Source of the DNA: Planctomycetes bacterium UBA2386
Lineage (GTDB): Bacteria; Planctomycetota; UBA1135; UBA2386
DNA length: 64,000 nt
NCBI GenBank assembly: GCA_002343845.1
Contig: DDSQ01000186.1
Span: 102,936 to 166,935 of the forward strand
Direction: 5' to 3'
Shown here: positions 26,083 to 34,822 of the stretch, in pieces
Position numbering within the stretch: the stretch's first letter is position 1
Layout: every line of letters begins with the position of its first letter
Translations under genes and position numbers: made by a program
Notes under the pieces: generated by a model
Seen by the model: the letters and a program-made list of their open reading frames with translations, nothing else
The model's database searches: none
Told to the model about the DNA's origin: nothing

Positions 26083-26088
26083 TCGGCG

Positions 26089-28221
26089 TCACTCGCGACG
26101 CAGCACGACGCGAACGACGCGAACTTCGCCCGGTGACACTTGCAGCGTGACGCGTGCGCTCGTGCAGCCGCGCGCCCCCACCAGGATCTCGACTTCCCCG
26201 GCTGGCACTTCGACGAGCAGGAGCGATCCCTCATGCTCGTAGTGGGCCATGTCGCCGAGCATCGCCACGCCGCCGAGGGGCTGCATGCCGTGCTCGTCGA
26301 CCAGTTCGATGTGGATCGTGCCGGGAGCCGGCAGGATCCACGTCGTCGGCCCGAACCACTGCCTCGTCACCCGCCGCCATCGGTCCCTGGGAGCGCAGAT
26401 CAGCCGATCACCGGGTTGCAGGTCCAACGCATCGAACCCACCGTCCGCGGCAATCTCCAAGGAACCGACCAACAACCCCGGTCGCATGACCGTGATCGTG
26501 CCGGCGACAGGCTGACCGACCGCATCGACGATCCGCAGCGGCGGCGCCGCAGCCAGCACGACATCGCCGACGGCGTGCTCGATGTCGTCGCCACGCGGTG
26601 GCAGCACCAGGCGAAGCGTGCGCGCCCGCCGCTCGGCGGCGCGCGGCTCGACGCGGAGGAAGGCGCGACCCGTGAGCGTGGTCGGCACGACAACGACTCC
26701 GTCCGCGCCGGTCTCGTGCCACTCCGACTCGTCGCCGAACTCGGCGGCACCAGCGATCGCGACACGGGCAGGCACCAGCTGCCCTTGCTCGTCGACGACC
26801 CGCAATCTGGCGCGCGTCGAAGCAAACACGCGCAACACGATCGCTCCGTCCGGTAGCGACTCGAACACGAAGCGCCGATCGGCGCCGGTGGGCTCATGCA
26901 GCACCAACACGAACGGCTCGTGCGCCGGCAACGACACCAGGCCGCTGTCCTGCGTGCCGTCGCGAACCCGTCGCTTGCCTCGCCTCGTCTCCAGGGTCAG
27001 ACCTTCGTGCACTCCATGCACCACGACCTCCCGCAGCGGCTGCCGCGCCAGCCGCACGAGGACTTCTCGTTCGGTATCGCCAGCGACGTCGACGGTGGTC
27101 ACCATCGTCTCGAAGCCCTCCACCACCACTTCCCACTCTGCCGCACCGGCCGGCGCCACAACGACGGCCACGCCCTCGGCGTCCGTCGACCCTCTGGCTT
27201 CGGCCGGGGCCGGATCTCCAGGATGCACGAGTCCGGGCTTCCCCGCCTGCACCAGCGCACCTTCGATCGGTGCATCGTTCCCGTCGTCGCGTACGCACAC
27301 ACGAAGGCGGCCTTGCGCGCGAGGCGAGAGGGTTGCTGGCGCCAGCCGGGCTTCGAGCGAGGCTCCGAGCATCGACGGATGCAGCCAGAATTCACGGCCG
27401 TGCACGCGCAGGAGCAACTCGTCGTCCGCCTCCACGCGGCCCCGATGCACGAACGTGCCGTCGTCCGCCGTCCACGTCCACGGTCCGCGGTGCAGCGAGC
27501 CGCCGATCGCCGCCCGCGCGAACGGCATTCCGTTCGGCGCCACCACGCGACCGCGCACGTCCGGGACCGGCAGCACGCGCAGCAGCACCGGCGGATCGCC
27601 GACCTGCCACGACAAGGAGGAGTAGGGGCCACCGATTCCTGGCGCCCGCACGTAGAGGTCGCGAACGCCGGATCCGCCCGTGACGTTCGCCGTCGGCTCG
27701 ATGCAGCGTAGGACCGCCTCGCCGCGGCCGTCGGTCGTGGCGACGCGAACGTCCGGGGTGTGGCCGCAACCGAGACAGAGTCCGACCTCCGCACCAGCAA
27801 TCGGGCGTTCGAGCCAGTCGACCACGCGCACGGGCACGTCGATGCCTGGCATCAGCGCAACGACACCGTCGAAGGTGCCCATCATCGCAGCGGGCCCATG
27901 GCCGTCGCTGACGACGACATACCAGCCGCCCCCCGCGCCGCCCGCCGGCACGCGCACGAAGCCTTGGTCGTCCGCGAACCACGTGTGGTCGTAGAAGAAG
28001 ACACCGCCAGGCGGCTCGGACCGTTCCTCCAGGTAGTGCAGACGCGCGCCAGGCAACGGCGACCCGGTCAGCGCGTCGACCACGCGAGCGACCAGCTTCC
28101 ACTCAAGCGTCGGCGCAATCGGACCCGCGAAGGACTCGATCCGGATGCGATCGCCGACGACAGGATCGGCCGTCGAGCAACCGGCGAGCAACACGACGAG
28201 GGCACGCGCCAGGACACGCAT
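26089..28221 (-). CDS. Large lipoprotein with carboxypeptidase-regulatory-like repeats
   Basis: A 710-residue protein with a lipobox (VVLLAGC, Cys15). It is built of repeated beta-sandwich modules: VARVVDALTGSPLPGARLHY, VVDWLERPIAGAEVGLC, VRGRVVAPNGMPFARAAIGG and VDEQGQLVPARVAIAG fit carboxypeptidase-regulatory/transthyretin-like domains. No catalytic motif is seen. Probably an outer-membrane-anchored surface or adhesion protein. It converges on arsC with a 6-nt gap. Confidence 0.75.
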   Translation of the reverse strand: MRVLARALVVLLAGCSTADPVVGDRIRIESFAGPIAPTLEWKLVARVVDALTGSPLPGARLHYLEERSEPPGGVFFYDHTWFADDQGFVRVPAGGAGGGWYVVVSDGHGPAAMMGTFDGVVALMPGIDVPVRVVDWLERPIAGAEVGLCLGCGHTPDVRVATTDGRGEAVLRCIEPTANVTGGSGVRDLYVRAPGIGGPYSSLSWQVGDPPVLLRVLPVPDVRGRVVAPNGMPFARAAIGGSLHRGPWTWTADDGTFVHRGRVEADDELLLRVHGREFWLHPSMLGASLEARLAPATLSPRAQGRLRVCVRDDGNDAPIEGALVQAGKPGLVHPGDPAPAEARGSTDAEGVAVVVAPAGAAEWEVVVEGFETMVTTVDVAGDTEREVLVRLARQPLREVVVHGVHEGLTLETRRGKRRVRDGTQDSGLVSLPAHEPFVLVLHEPTGADRRFVFESLPDGAIVLRVFASTRARLRVVDEQGQLVPARVAIAGAAEFGDESEWHETGADGVVVVPTTLTGRAFLRVEPRAAERRARTLRLVLPPRGDDIEHAVGDVVLAAAPPLRIVDAVGQPVAGTITVMRPGLLVGSLEIAADGGFDALDLQPGDRLICAPRDRWRRVTRQWFGPTTWILPAPGTIHIELVDEHGMQPLGGVAMLGDMAHYEHEGSLLLVEVPAGEVEILVGARGCTSARVTLQVSPGEVRVVRVVLRRE

Positions 28222-28276
28222 GGCACCAGCATGCGGCGACCGGGGCACCCCGCCAAGGCGCCGCGGCGGAGGGGCC

Positions 28277-30193
28277 TCACCCGATCGTGATCATCACGCC
28301 CGCGGACAGGCTGAAGCCCTCGGGGCCAGCCGCGTCGGCCGACGCCGCCTGCGCGAACAGAAGGACCCCGAGCAGACTCGGCTGCCACGGCACCACGACG
28401 CTGGTGGTGTAGAGACCGAGCGCGTCGACGGCGCCGCTGAGCACCGCGTCGGGCAGTACCAAGAGCGTGCCGCCGAGCAGCGGCTGCGCCGTTGGCGCGA
28501 AGCCGAGGCCGATCGCAGCACCCGCGCCGGGCACCATGCGCGACGCCTGGAACCGCACCGTGCCGCCGACGCCGCTGCGCCCCGACGCGGCGAGTTGCGT
28601 GCCGCCCAGCGTGCCGTTCGTGCCGACGCCGTACGTGGTCATCGCACCCGAGGGCAATCGCGAACGCATCAGCCCCACCGCGTCGGCCAGCACCGTCTGC
28701 CCGGGCACCGCCCGCACCTGCACCGTCGTGTTGCCCGCGGTGAGCCAGACCGTGCCGACCTCGGTCCACACTGCCGTCGCCTGCGCCTGGTTGACGACGA
28801 CGAACGCCGGCCCGGACGTGGTCGCGACGACGTGCGGCACCGCGGTCGAATACGGCGCGCTGCCGGGCGTGTGCACCAGCAGCGTCCACAGCCCGGTCTC
28901 GGCGACCGGCAGCGTGTAGGTCACCGCGTCGCTCGCGCTGGCCACCGACAGTCCGATGCGCGCGAAGCCGCCGCTGCTCCCGGCCACCGGTGCTGCCACG
29001 AAGCCGCTCGTCGACGTCGTCGTAGGGTCGTTCTCCTCGCGTCGCGTCGCCAGCGGACGCCAGTTGGCGGGCTGGAGCGGAACGGCGGCCGGCGCCTGGA
29101 AGTAGTTGGTCGTGAGCGATGGCAGATCGTCGTAGAGCCCCTCGGCGTACCAGAACACGTGGCCCGGCAGGTTGCGGGCCCGATTCGCCGCGACCATGCC
29201 GAGCACTTCGCTGGTCGGCGTGCCGCTGATCGCGCGGATGCCGGGCGCGATCTTCGCTTCCTGCGCCGGCGTGAAGTACGCGAGCTGCTGGTCGAGCGTG
29301 GTGATGTAGCTGCCGACCGTGGTGCGGTAGACCTGCGGGTAGACGAGGTCGAGCGAGCCGCCGGTGAGCCACGCCGGCCAGTCCTGCAGGAAGTTGTCGT
29401 AGGCGCCCGGCATCACCGTCGGCGCGTCGGTCACGCGCAGCGAACTGCGCACGCCCTTCACCGCGTTGTAGAAGTCCTGGTGGAACGTGACGAGCCGCGC
29501 CGCCCGCCACGCCTTCCACGCCGAGTTGTTGACGTTCGTCGGCGGCAACTGCCCCGTCGCGGCCTGGTAGGCGGCACTGGTGACCGCGTCGTAGCCAAAC
29601 GCCGTCGACGGGTAACGCACGCGGTCGAACTGGATGCCGTCGACGTCGTACTTGCGCGCGACCTCGACCGCGAGATCGATCAGGAACTGGCGCACCGCCG
29701 GATGTTCGTGGATCGCCCAGGTGAAGAAGCCGCCGCCGCCGTCGGACACCTGCGAGTTGCCGGTCTGGTCGCGCGCGATCCACGACGGGTTGGCGGTGAG
29801 CACGGGACCGACGCCGGTCGGGCCGGGATACCAGCCGTTCCAGCCGAACATGAAGCCGTACTCGAACCAGGCCTCGACCTCGATGCCGCGCAGGTGCGCT
29901 TCGGTGATGAACTCCTGGAGCGGATCGCGGCCGACGTAGGTCGGGTCCTGGCTCTGGCCGCAGGCGGCGAGCAGCACTGCACTCGGGTGGATCGTGAAGC
30001 CGCGGCTCCAGCAGTTCACCGCGACCATGTTGATGTTGGCGGCCGCGAGCTGGTCGAGCGTGCTGATGATCTTGGCTCGCGAAGTGAGCCCGTCGCGCGC
30101 CACCCAGACGCCGCGCATCTCGGCCTGGGCAGTGGCCGTCGCCAGCAGGACGAGAACCGCGGCGGCGGCGCGGAAGCCGGACAGGAAGCGCAT
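28277..30193 (-). CDS. GHL10 (family 10-like) glycoside hydrolase-type protein
   Basis: A 638-residue secreted protein. Signal: MRFLSGFRAAAAVLVLLATATAQA. The TIM-barrel domain (residues 25-360) has EMRGVWVARDGL, AAANINMVAVNCWSRGF, GIEVEAWFEYGF, YDVDGIQFDRVRYP and LDLVYPQVYRT, as in GHL10/YddW-like proteins. A golvesin-like beta module follows, and then a C-terminal module shared with the M36 protease of this window. It may cleave a surface glycan or peptidoglycan-associated glycoside; the substrate is unknown. Promoter hexamers lie immediately upstream of the ATG. Confidence 0.85.
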   Translation of the reverse strand: MRFLSGFRAAAAVLVLLATATAQAEMRGVWVARDGLTSRAKIISTLDQLAAANINMVAVNCWSRGFTIHPSAVLLAACGQSQDPTYVGRDPLQEFITEAHLRGIEVEAWFEYGFMFGWNGWYPGPTGVGPVLTANPSWIARDQTGNSQVSDGGGGFFTWAIHEHPAVRQFLIDLAVEVARKYDVDGIQFDRVRYPSTAFGYDAVTSAAYQAATGQLPPTNVNNSAWKAWRAARLVTFHQDFYNAVKGVRSSLRVTDAPTVMPGAYDNFLQDWPAWLTGGSLDLVYPQVYRTTVGSYITTLDQQLAYFTPAQEAKIAPGIRAISGTPTSEVLGMVAANRARNLPGHVFWYAEGLYDDLPSLTTNYFQAPAAVPLQPANWRPLATRREENDPTTTSTSGFVAAPVAGSSGGFARIGLSVASASDAVTYTLPVAETGLWTLLVHTPGSAPYSTAVPHVVATTSGPAFVVVNQAQATAVWTEVGTVWLTAGNTTVQVRAVPGQTVLADAVGLMRSRLPSGAMTTYGVGTNGTLGGTQLAASGRSGVGGTVRFQASRMVPGAGAAIGLGFAPTAQPLLGGTLLVLPDAVLSGAVDALGLYTTSVVVPWQPSLLGVLLFAQAASADAAGPEGFSLSAGVMITIG

Positions 30194-30199
30194 CCGCGC

Positions 30200-30227
30200 A
30201 GTATGCGAGTATGCGGCGTTTCGTCGA
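30200..30227 (-). promoter_or_regulatory. Promoter of the GHL10 gene, probably leaderless
   Basis: TCGACG and CATACT on the minus strand with a 16-nt spacer; the -10 lies 6 nt before the ATG, so the transcript would begin at the start codon. A second CATACT lies 8 nt further upstream. Confidence 0.5.
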
Positions 30228-30312
30228 GCCCGGATCGGGCGGGCGGCCGGGAAGGCCGTGCCTGGGCGATTCCTGCCTCGCAGCCAGCCCCGTGCCACGG
30301 CAGCATGCGCGC

Positions 30313-32022
30313 ATGCCGTCGCTCGCGTTGCTGCTCGCGATCAGCCTCGTCGTCTTCTGGATCGCGCACCGCGTCTACGGCCGCCTGCTCGCGCGGTGGT
30401 TTCGCCTCGACGCCACCACGCCGACTCCCGCGCACACCCACCGCGACGGCGCCGACTTCGAACCGACGGCGCGCTTCTACCTGCTGTCGCAGCACTTCTC
30501 GGCGATCAGCGCCGCCGGCCCGATCCTCGGCCCGATCCTCGCGGCGACGATGTTCGGCTGGCAGCCGGCGTTCTGGTGGATCGTGCTCGGCTGCATCTTC
30601 ATCGGCGCGATGCACGACTTCGCGGCGCTGGTCGGATCGGTGCGCCACGGCGCGTGCTCGATCGCCGGCATCCTGCGCAGCTACCTGAATCCGCGCAGCT
30701 ACGCCGCGTTCCTGATCTACGTGTGGCTGGCTCTGGTGCTGGTGATCGTCGCCTTCACCGACGCGACGGCGAACGCGTTCACGCAACCACTCGACGTCGA
30801 GGTGCCGGGAACGGGCGGCACGCGCGCGCAGGTCGACGGCGGCGGCGTCGCGTCGAGCTCGATGCTCTACCTCGGGCTCAGCCTCGTGATGGGGCTCGTC
30901 GTGAAGGTGATGCGGCCGAAGCTGTGGCTCGTCACGCTGGTGTTCGTGCCCGCGGTCGGCGTGGCGATCTGGCTCGGCCCACACCTGCCGATCGACTTCC
31001 GCGCCGCTGGTGCCATCCCGTCGCTGTACTGGGCGTGGGCGATCCTCGCTTACTGCGGCATCGCCTCGGTGCTGCCGCTGTGGCTGCTGCTGCAGCCGCG
31101 CGGCTACCTCGGCGGCTTCTTCCTCTACCTCACGCTCGGCGGCGGCCTGCTAGGCCTGTTCCTCGCGAGCGTGCGCGGCGACGCCGAGATCACCTGGCCG
31201 TCGTTCACCGGCTTCACGACGCCCGAAGGCCAGTCGCTGGTGCCGTTCCTGTTCATCACCATCGCCTGCGGCGCCTGCAGCGGCTTCCACGGACTCGTCT
31301 GCTCGGGCACGACCAGCAAGCAGCTCGACCGCGAAGTGGACGCGCACGTCGTCGGCTACGGCGGCATGCTGCTCGAAGGCGTCGTGGCGCTGCTGGCGCT
31401 CGCGTGCGTGATGCAGCTCGCGCCCGGCGATGCGCTCACGAAGGGCACCGCGGACAAGATCTTCGGCGTCGGCATCGGCAGCTTCCTGCACCAGCTCGGC
31501 GTGCCGCTGCAGTTCGCGGTGACGTTCGGCATGCTCGCGTTCGCGACGTTCGTCTACGACACCCTCGACGTGGCGACGCGGCTGGCGCGCTTCCTGTTCA
31601 CGGAGTTCACCGGCTGGAAGTCGCGCGCCGGCGGGGTGATCGGCACCGTCGTGACACTGGCGCTGCCGGCGATCTTCGTCGCGCAGACGGTGACGCTGAA
31701 CGGCAAGGTGGTGCCCGCCTACCGCGTGGTGTGGCCGCTGTTCGGCTCGATCAACCAGCTGCTCGCCGCGCTGACGCTGGTCGGCCTGTCGCTGTGGCTC
31801 GCGAAGTCGCGGCACGGCATGGGGCTGCGACTCGCGGTCGGGCTGCCGATGCTGTTCATGATGGGCATGACGGCCACGGCGCTGGTGCTGCAGATCGTGA
31901 ACGCGCCGAACGTGGTGCTCGGCGGTCTCGCCAGCGTGCTGCTGGCGCTCGCGGCGTGGATCGCGACCGAGGCGGCGCTGGCGTTGTGGAAGGGTCGGCC
32001 GCGCGCTGCGACCGCGGCGTGA
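30313..32022 (+). CDS. cstA: CstA-family peptide/pyruvate transporter
   Basis: A 569-residue polytopic membrane protein, shorter than the 701-residue E. coli CstA but of the common short type. N-terminal HFSAISAAGPILGPILAA and FIGAMHDFAALVGSVRHG, and ACSGFHGLVCSGTTSKQLD are conserved CstA segments. It is thought to take up peptides (CstA) or pyruvate (BtsT-type) during carbon limitation. The ATG gives MPSLALLLAISLVVFWIAHR, the family N terminus. Confidence 0.9.
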   Translation: MPSLALLLAISLVVFWIAHRVYGRLLARWFRLDATTPTPAHTHRDGADFEPTARFYLLSQHFSAISAAGPILGPILAATMFGWQPAFWWIVLGCIFIGAMHDFAALVGSVRHGACSIAGILRSYLNPRSYAAFLIYVWLALVLVIVAFTDATANAFTQPLDVEVPGTGGTRAQVDGGGVASSSMLYLGLSLVMGLVVKVMRPKLWLVTLVFVPAVGVAIWLGPHLPIDFRAAGAIPSLYWAWAILAYCGIASVLPLWLLLQPRGYLGGFFLYLTLGGGLLGLFLASVRGDAEITWPSFTGFTTPEGQSLVPFLFITIACGACSGFHGLVCSGTTSKQLDREVDAHVVGYGGMLLEGVVALLALACVMQLAPGDALTKGTADKIFGVGIGSFLHQLGVPLQFAVTFGMLAFATFVYDTLDVATRLARFLFTEFTGWKSRAGGVIGTVVTLALPAIFVAQTVTLNGKVVPAYRVVWPLFGSINQLLAALTLVGLSLWLAKSRHGMGLRLAVGLPMLFMMGMTATALVLQIVNAPNVVLGGLASVLLALAAWIATEAALALWKGRPRAATAA

Positions 32023-32062
32023 GCCGCCGGCGGCGCCGAGTGGTCGATTGGCCCCATGCAAG

Positions 32063-32102
32063 ATCTGCCGCGGCAGATTTCGCCTCCAGGCTAAATCTGC
32101 CG
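32063..32102. promoter_or_regulatory. Three-half-site operator before the DUF4143 gene
   Basis: A perfect 16-bp palindrome (ATCTGCCGCGGCAGAT, 32063-32078) is followed by a third half-site AAATCTGCCG at 32093-32102. The latter forms a 10-bp inverted repeat with CGGCAGATTT at 32071-32080 around a 12-nt spacer. The element covers the -35 to -10 region, suggesting repression or autoregulation. Confidence 0.7.
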
Positions 32103-32108
32103 TAGACT
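32103..32108 (+). promoter_or_regulatory. -10-like hexamer of the DUF4143 gene
   Basis: TAGACT lies 6 nt before the ATG and abuts the third operator half-site, so the message would be leaderless. Confidence 0.4.
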
Positions 32109-32114
32109 CTGGAC

Positions 32115-33230
32115 ATGGCCGAGCACCGCTATCTGCAAGCTCAGGTCGAAGCGGACCTCGCCCACAAGATGGTGTTCGTCGCCGGCCCGCGCCAGGTCGG
32201 CAAGACGACGATGGCGCTGTCGCTGCCCGGTGGCGCGAAGGCCTATCGCAACTGGGACGTCGCCGAAGATCGCGAACGCATCCTGCGCCGCGAGCTGCCG
32301 ACGGGCGACCTGCTGATCCTCGATGAGATCCACAAGTTCCGCGGTTGGCGCAACCACCTGAAGGGCCTCTACGACCAGCTGGGGCGCCGTCACCGCATCC
32401 TCGTCACGGGCAGCGCTCGCCTGGACCTCTACCGCTTCGCCGGCGACTCGCTGCAGGGGCGCTACCACCTTCTGCACATGCATCCGTTATCGGTCGCGGA
32501 GCTCGGCATCACGCGCCCGCGGGAACTCGACACGCTGCTGCGGTTGTCCGGCTTCCCGGAACCGTGGTTCCGCGGGTCGGAGGCGCATGCCCGCCGGTGG
32601 TCGAGAGAGTACCGCACGCTGCTGATCCGCGACGAGGTACGCAGCCTGGAACGGGTGACGGACCTCGGCAATCTCGAACTGCTGGCCGTACGACTGCCAG
32701 CACTCGTCGGCTCGCCGCTTTCGGCCAATGCTCTGCGCGAGGACCTCGGCGTCGACCACCGCACGATCACCCGCTGGCTCGACGTGCTGGAACGGCTCTA
32801 CGCGATCTTCCGTGTGCAACCGTTCGGATCGCCGCGCATCCGGGCGATCAAGAAGATGCCGAAGCACTACCACTTCGACTGGTCGCTGCCGACTACCGCG
32901 GGCGCTCGCTTCGAGAATCTGGTCGCCGCGCACCTGCTCAAGTGGGTCCACTGGCAACAGGACACCGAAGGTCGCGATCTCGAACTGCGCTACTTCCGCG
33001 ATCGCGACGGCCGCGAAGCGGACTTCGTGGTCGTCGAAGGCAAGCGCCCCGTCCTGGTGGTCGAAGCCAAATACGGCGACGACGATGTGGCGCGCGGCCT
33101 GCGGGCGCTGCGCCAGCGCTTCCCGGACTGCCCGGCGTGGCAGGTGCACGCGACGGGCATGGCGGATCACGTGACGGCCGAGGGCATCCGGGTCGCGCCC
33201 GCCATCGAACTGCTGCGAACGCTGGTGTAG
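32115..33230 (+). CDS. AAA ATPase with DUF4143 nuclease-like C terminus
   Basis: A 371-residue protein. Walker A VAGPRQVGKTT (residues 22-32), Walker B LLILDEIHKF, sensor LVTGSARLD; a winged-helix-like segment (SPLSANALREDLGVDHRTIT) follows. The C-terminal DUF4143 domain has a PD-(D/E)XK-type pattern: YFRDRDGREADFVV then VLVVEAKYGD. These proteins are common, patchily distributed and of unknown function; roles in mobility or defence are conjectured. Three operator-like half-sites precede the gene. Confidence 0.9.
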   Translation: MAEHRYLQAQVEADLAHKMVFVAGPRQVGKTTMALSLPGGAKAYRNWDVAEDRERILRRELPTGDLLILDEIHKFRGWRNHLKGLYDQLGRRHRILVTGSARLDLYRFAGDSLQGRYHLLHMHPLSVAELGITRPRELDTLLRLSGFPEPWFRGSEAHARRWSREYRTLLIRDEVRSLERVTDLGNLELLAVRLPALVGSPLSANALREDLGVDHRTITRWLDVLERLYAIFRVQPFGSPRIRAIKKMPKHYHFDWSLPTTAGARFENLVAAHLLKWVHWQQDTEGRDLELRYFRDRDGREADFVVVEGKRPVLVVEAKYGDDDVARGLRALRQRFPDCPAWQVHATGMADHVTAEGIRVAPAIELLRTLV

Positions 33231-33237
33231 CCGCCGC

Positions 33238-34815
33238 TCAGCGCGCGCCGTTCTGGTCACCGGCCGTGGCAAGGTCGAGTTCGAGCAGCAGGTTGTTGTA
33301 GGCCTGGTCGTCGATCACGCCGCGATCGCGCAGTCCCAGCAGTTCCCCTTCCTGCGCGGTGGCGACCGCAGCACGCACTTCGCGCGACACCGCGAGCCGC
33401 TGGGCGGCGCGCGTGCGCTCCGCCTCGTCGTCGGCGCGCAGCGACGCCAGTTCGTCGCTCATCGCCTCGCGGAAGCGGTGCACCGCGACCGGGCAGCTCT
33501 GTTCGCTGCAGAACGCGTCGAGCCGGGCGATGCCGGCCTGCAGCAGCCGTTCGCGCGCCTGCCGCATCTCGGCGGCGGTGGTGCCGTCGTCGCGCAGCCC
33601 GAGCAGCTTGACCAGCGGGAACAACGTGCCGCCCTGCACGAACAGCGTCGCCAGGATCACCGCGACGGTGCAGGCGATCACTTCGTCGCGACCGGGGAAC
33701 GCGTTCTCGGCGTCGACCATCGTCGGCAGCGAGAGCGCCGCCGCGAGCGACACCGCGCCGCGCACGCCGCACCACGACACCACCACCACGCCGCGAGGGC
33801 TCGGGTAGCCGCCCTCACGCTCCCGCAGCTTCGGGAACAGCCACAGCGGCAGGTAGGCGCTCGGCCAGCACCAGACGATGCGGGAGAGGATGACCGCCGC
33901 GCTGACCGCGAGGCCGGCGAGCCACAGATCGGCGCCCGCACCGAACGCGCGCTGCAGCAGGCACGGCGACTCCAGGCCGATGTAGAGGAAGCAGAGTCCG
34001 TTCAGCACGAACGTGAGCTGCTGCCACGTCGCGCGCAGCGGCATGCGGGCCTGCGCGGGGATGCGGTGGACGCGCCAGGCGACGACGGCGCCGGCGACGA
34101 CCACCGCGAGCACGCCGGAGACGCCGAGCGAACTCGCGATCGCCCACGCCAGGTACGGCGACAGCAGCGACAGCGTGAACAGCACGCTCGGGTCGCGGAC
34201 GACGCGGTGCACGAGCGAGAACGCCGCGCCGACGACGACGCCGACGACCACGCCAGCCCCGGCCACCCATGCGAACTGGCCGAGCACCGCGCCGAAGTCG
34301 AACATGCCCTCGAGCACGACGACGACGCCGATCTGCACGCCGACCAGGCCGGTCGCGTCGTTGACCAGGCTCTCGCCGCCGAGGATCGCGGTGGTGCGAC
34401 GCGGCACGCGCAGGCGTTCGAGCACGGCCTGCGCGGCGACGGTGTCGGTCGGCGACACGATCGCGCCGAGGATGAAGCACACCGCCCACGGCAGATCGGG
34501 CAGGCACAGCTTCGCCACCACGCCGACGACGAGGATCGTCAGCGCCACGAGCCCGATCGCCAGCATCAGGATCGGCCGCAGCCAGCGCTGGAAGTCGCGC
34601 CACGACGTCTGCCAGGCGTCGGCGTAGAGCAGCGGCGGCAGGAACCCGACCAGGATCAGGTTCGGGTCGATCTCGATGCCGCGCACCGCCGGAATGAAGG
34701 TCAGCGCCACGCCGGCGATGGCCAGGGCCAGCGGCTGCGGCACGCGCAGCCGCGGGGCCAGCAGCGTGACGACGGCGAGCGCGCCGAGGACCGCGGTCAG
34801 TACGTGCAGCGGCAT
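33238..34815 (-). CDS. CPA1-family Na+/H+ antiporter
   Basis: A 525-residue protein with about 12 membrane helices (residues 1-410) and a cytoplasmic helical tail. Motifs are GAIVSPTDTVAAQA, GGESLVNDATGLV (ion-binding Asn-Asp) and the WCGVRGAVSLAAALSLP segment of NhaP/NHE-type exchangers. It would exchange Na+ (or K+) for protons, a plausible partner to the Na+-pumping NQR complex, though not adjacent to it. The start lies 7 nt after the stop of the upstream gene. Confidence 0.92.
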   Translation of the reverse strand: MPLHVLTAVLGALAVVTLLAPRLRVPQPLALAIAGVALTFIPAVRGIEIDPNLILVGFLPPLLYADAWQTSWRDFQRWLRPILMLAIGLVALTILVVGVVAKLCLPDLPWAVCFILGAIVSPTDTVAAQAVLERLRVPRRTTAILGGESLVNDATGLVGVQIGVVVVLEGMFDFGAVLGQFAWVAGAGVVVGVVVGAAFSLVHRVVRDPSVLFTLSLLSPYLAWAIASSLGVSGVLAVVVAGAVVAWRVHRIPAQARMPLRATWQQLTFVLNGLCFLYIGLESPCLLQRAFGAGADLWLAGLAVSAAVILSRIVWCWPSAYLPLWLFPKLREREGGYPSPRGVVVVSWCGVRGAVSLAAALSLPTMVDAENAFPGRDEVIACTVAVILATLFVQGGTLFPLVKLLGLRDDGTTAAEMRQARERLLQAGIARLDAFCSEQSCPVAVHRFREAMSDELASLRADDEAERTRAAQRLAVSREVRAAVATAQEGELLGLRDRGVIDDQAYNNLLLELDLATAGDQNGAR

Positions 34816-34822
34816 GCGCGCG

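Noticed and set aside
32115..33230. DUF4143 ATPase as part of a toxin-antitoxin or defence island
   Set aside because: Neighbours are housekeeping transporters (CstA, CPA1), and no restriction, toxin or phage gene is near.
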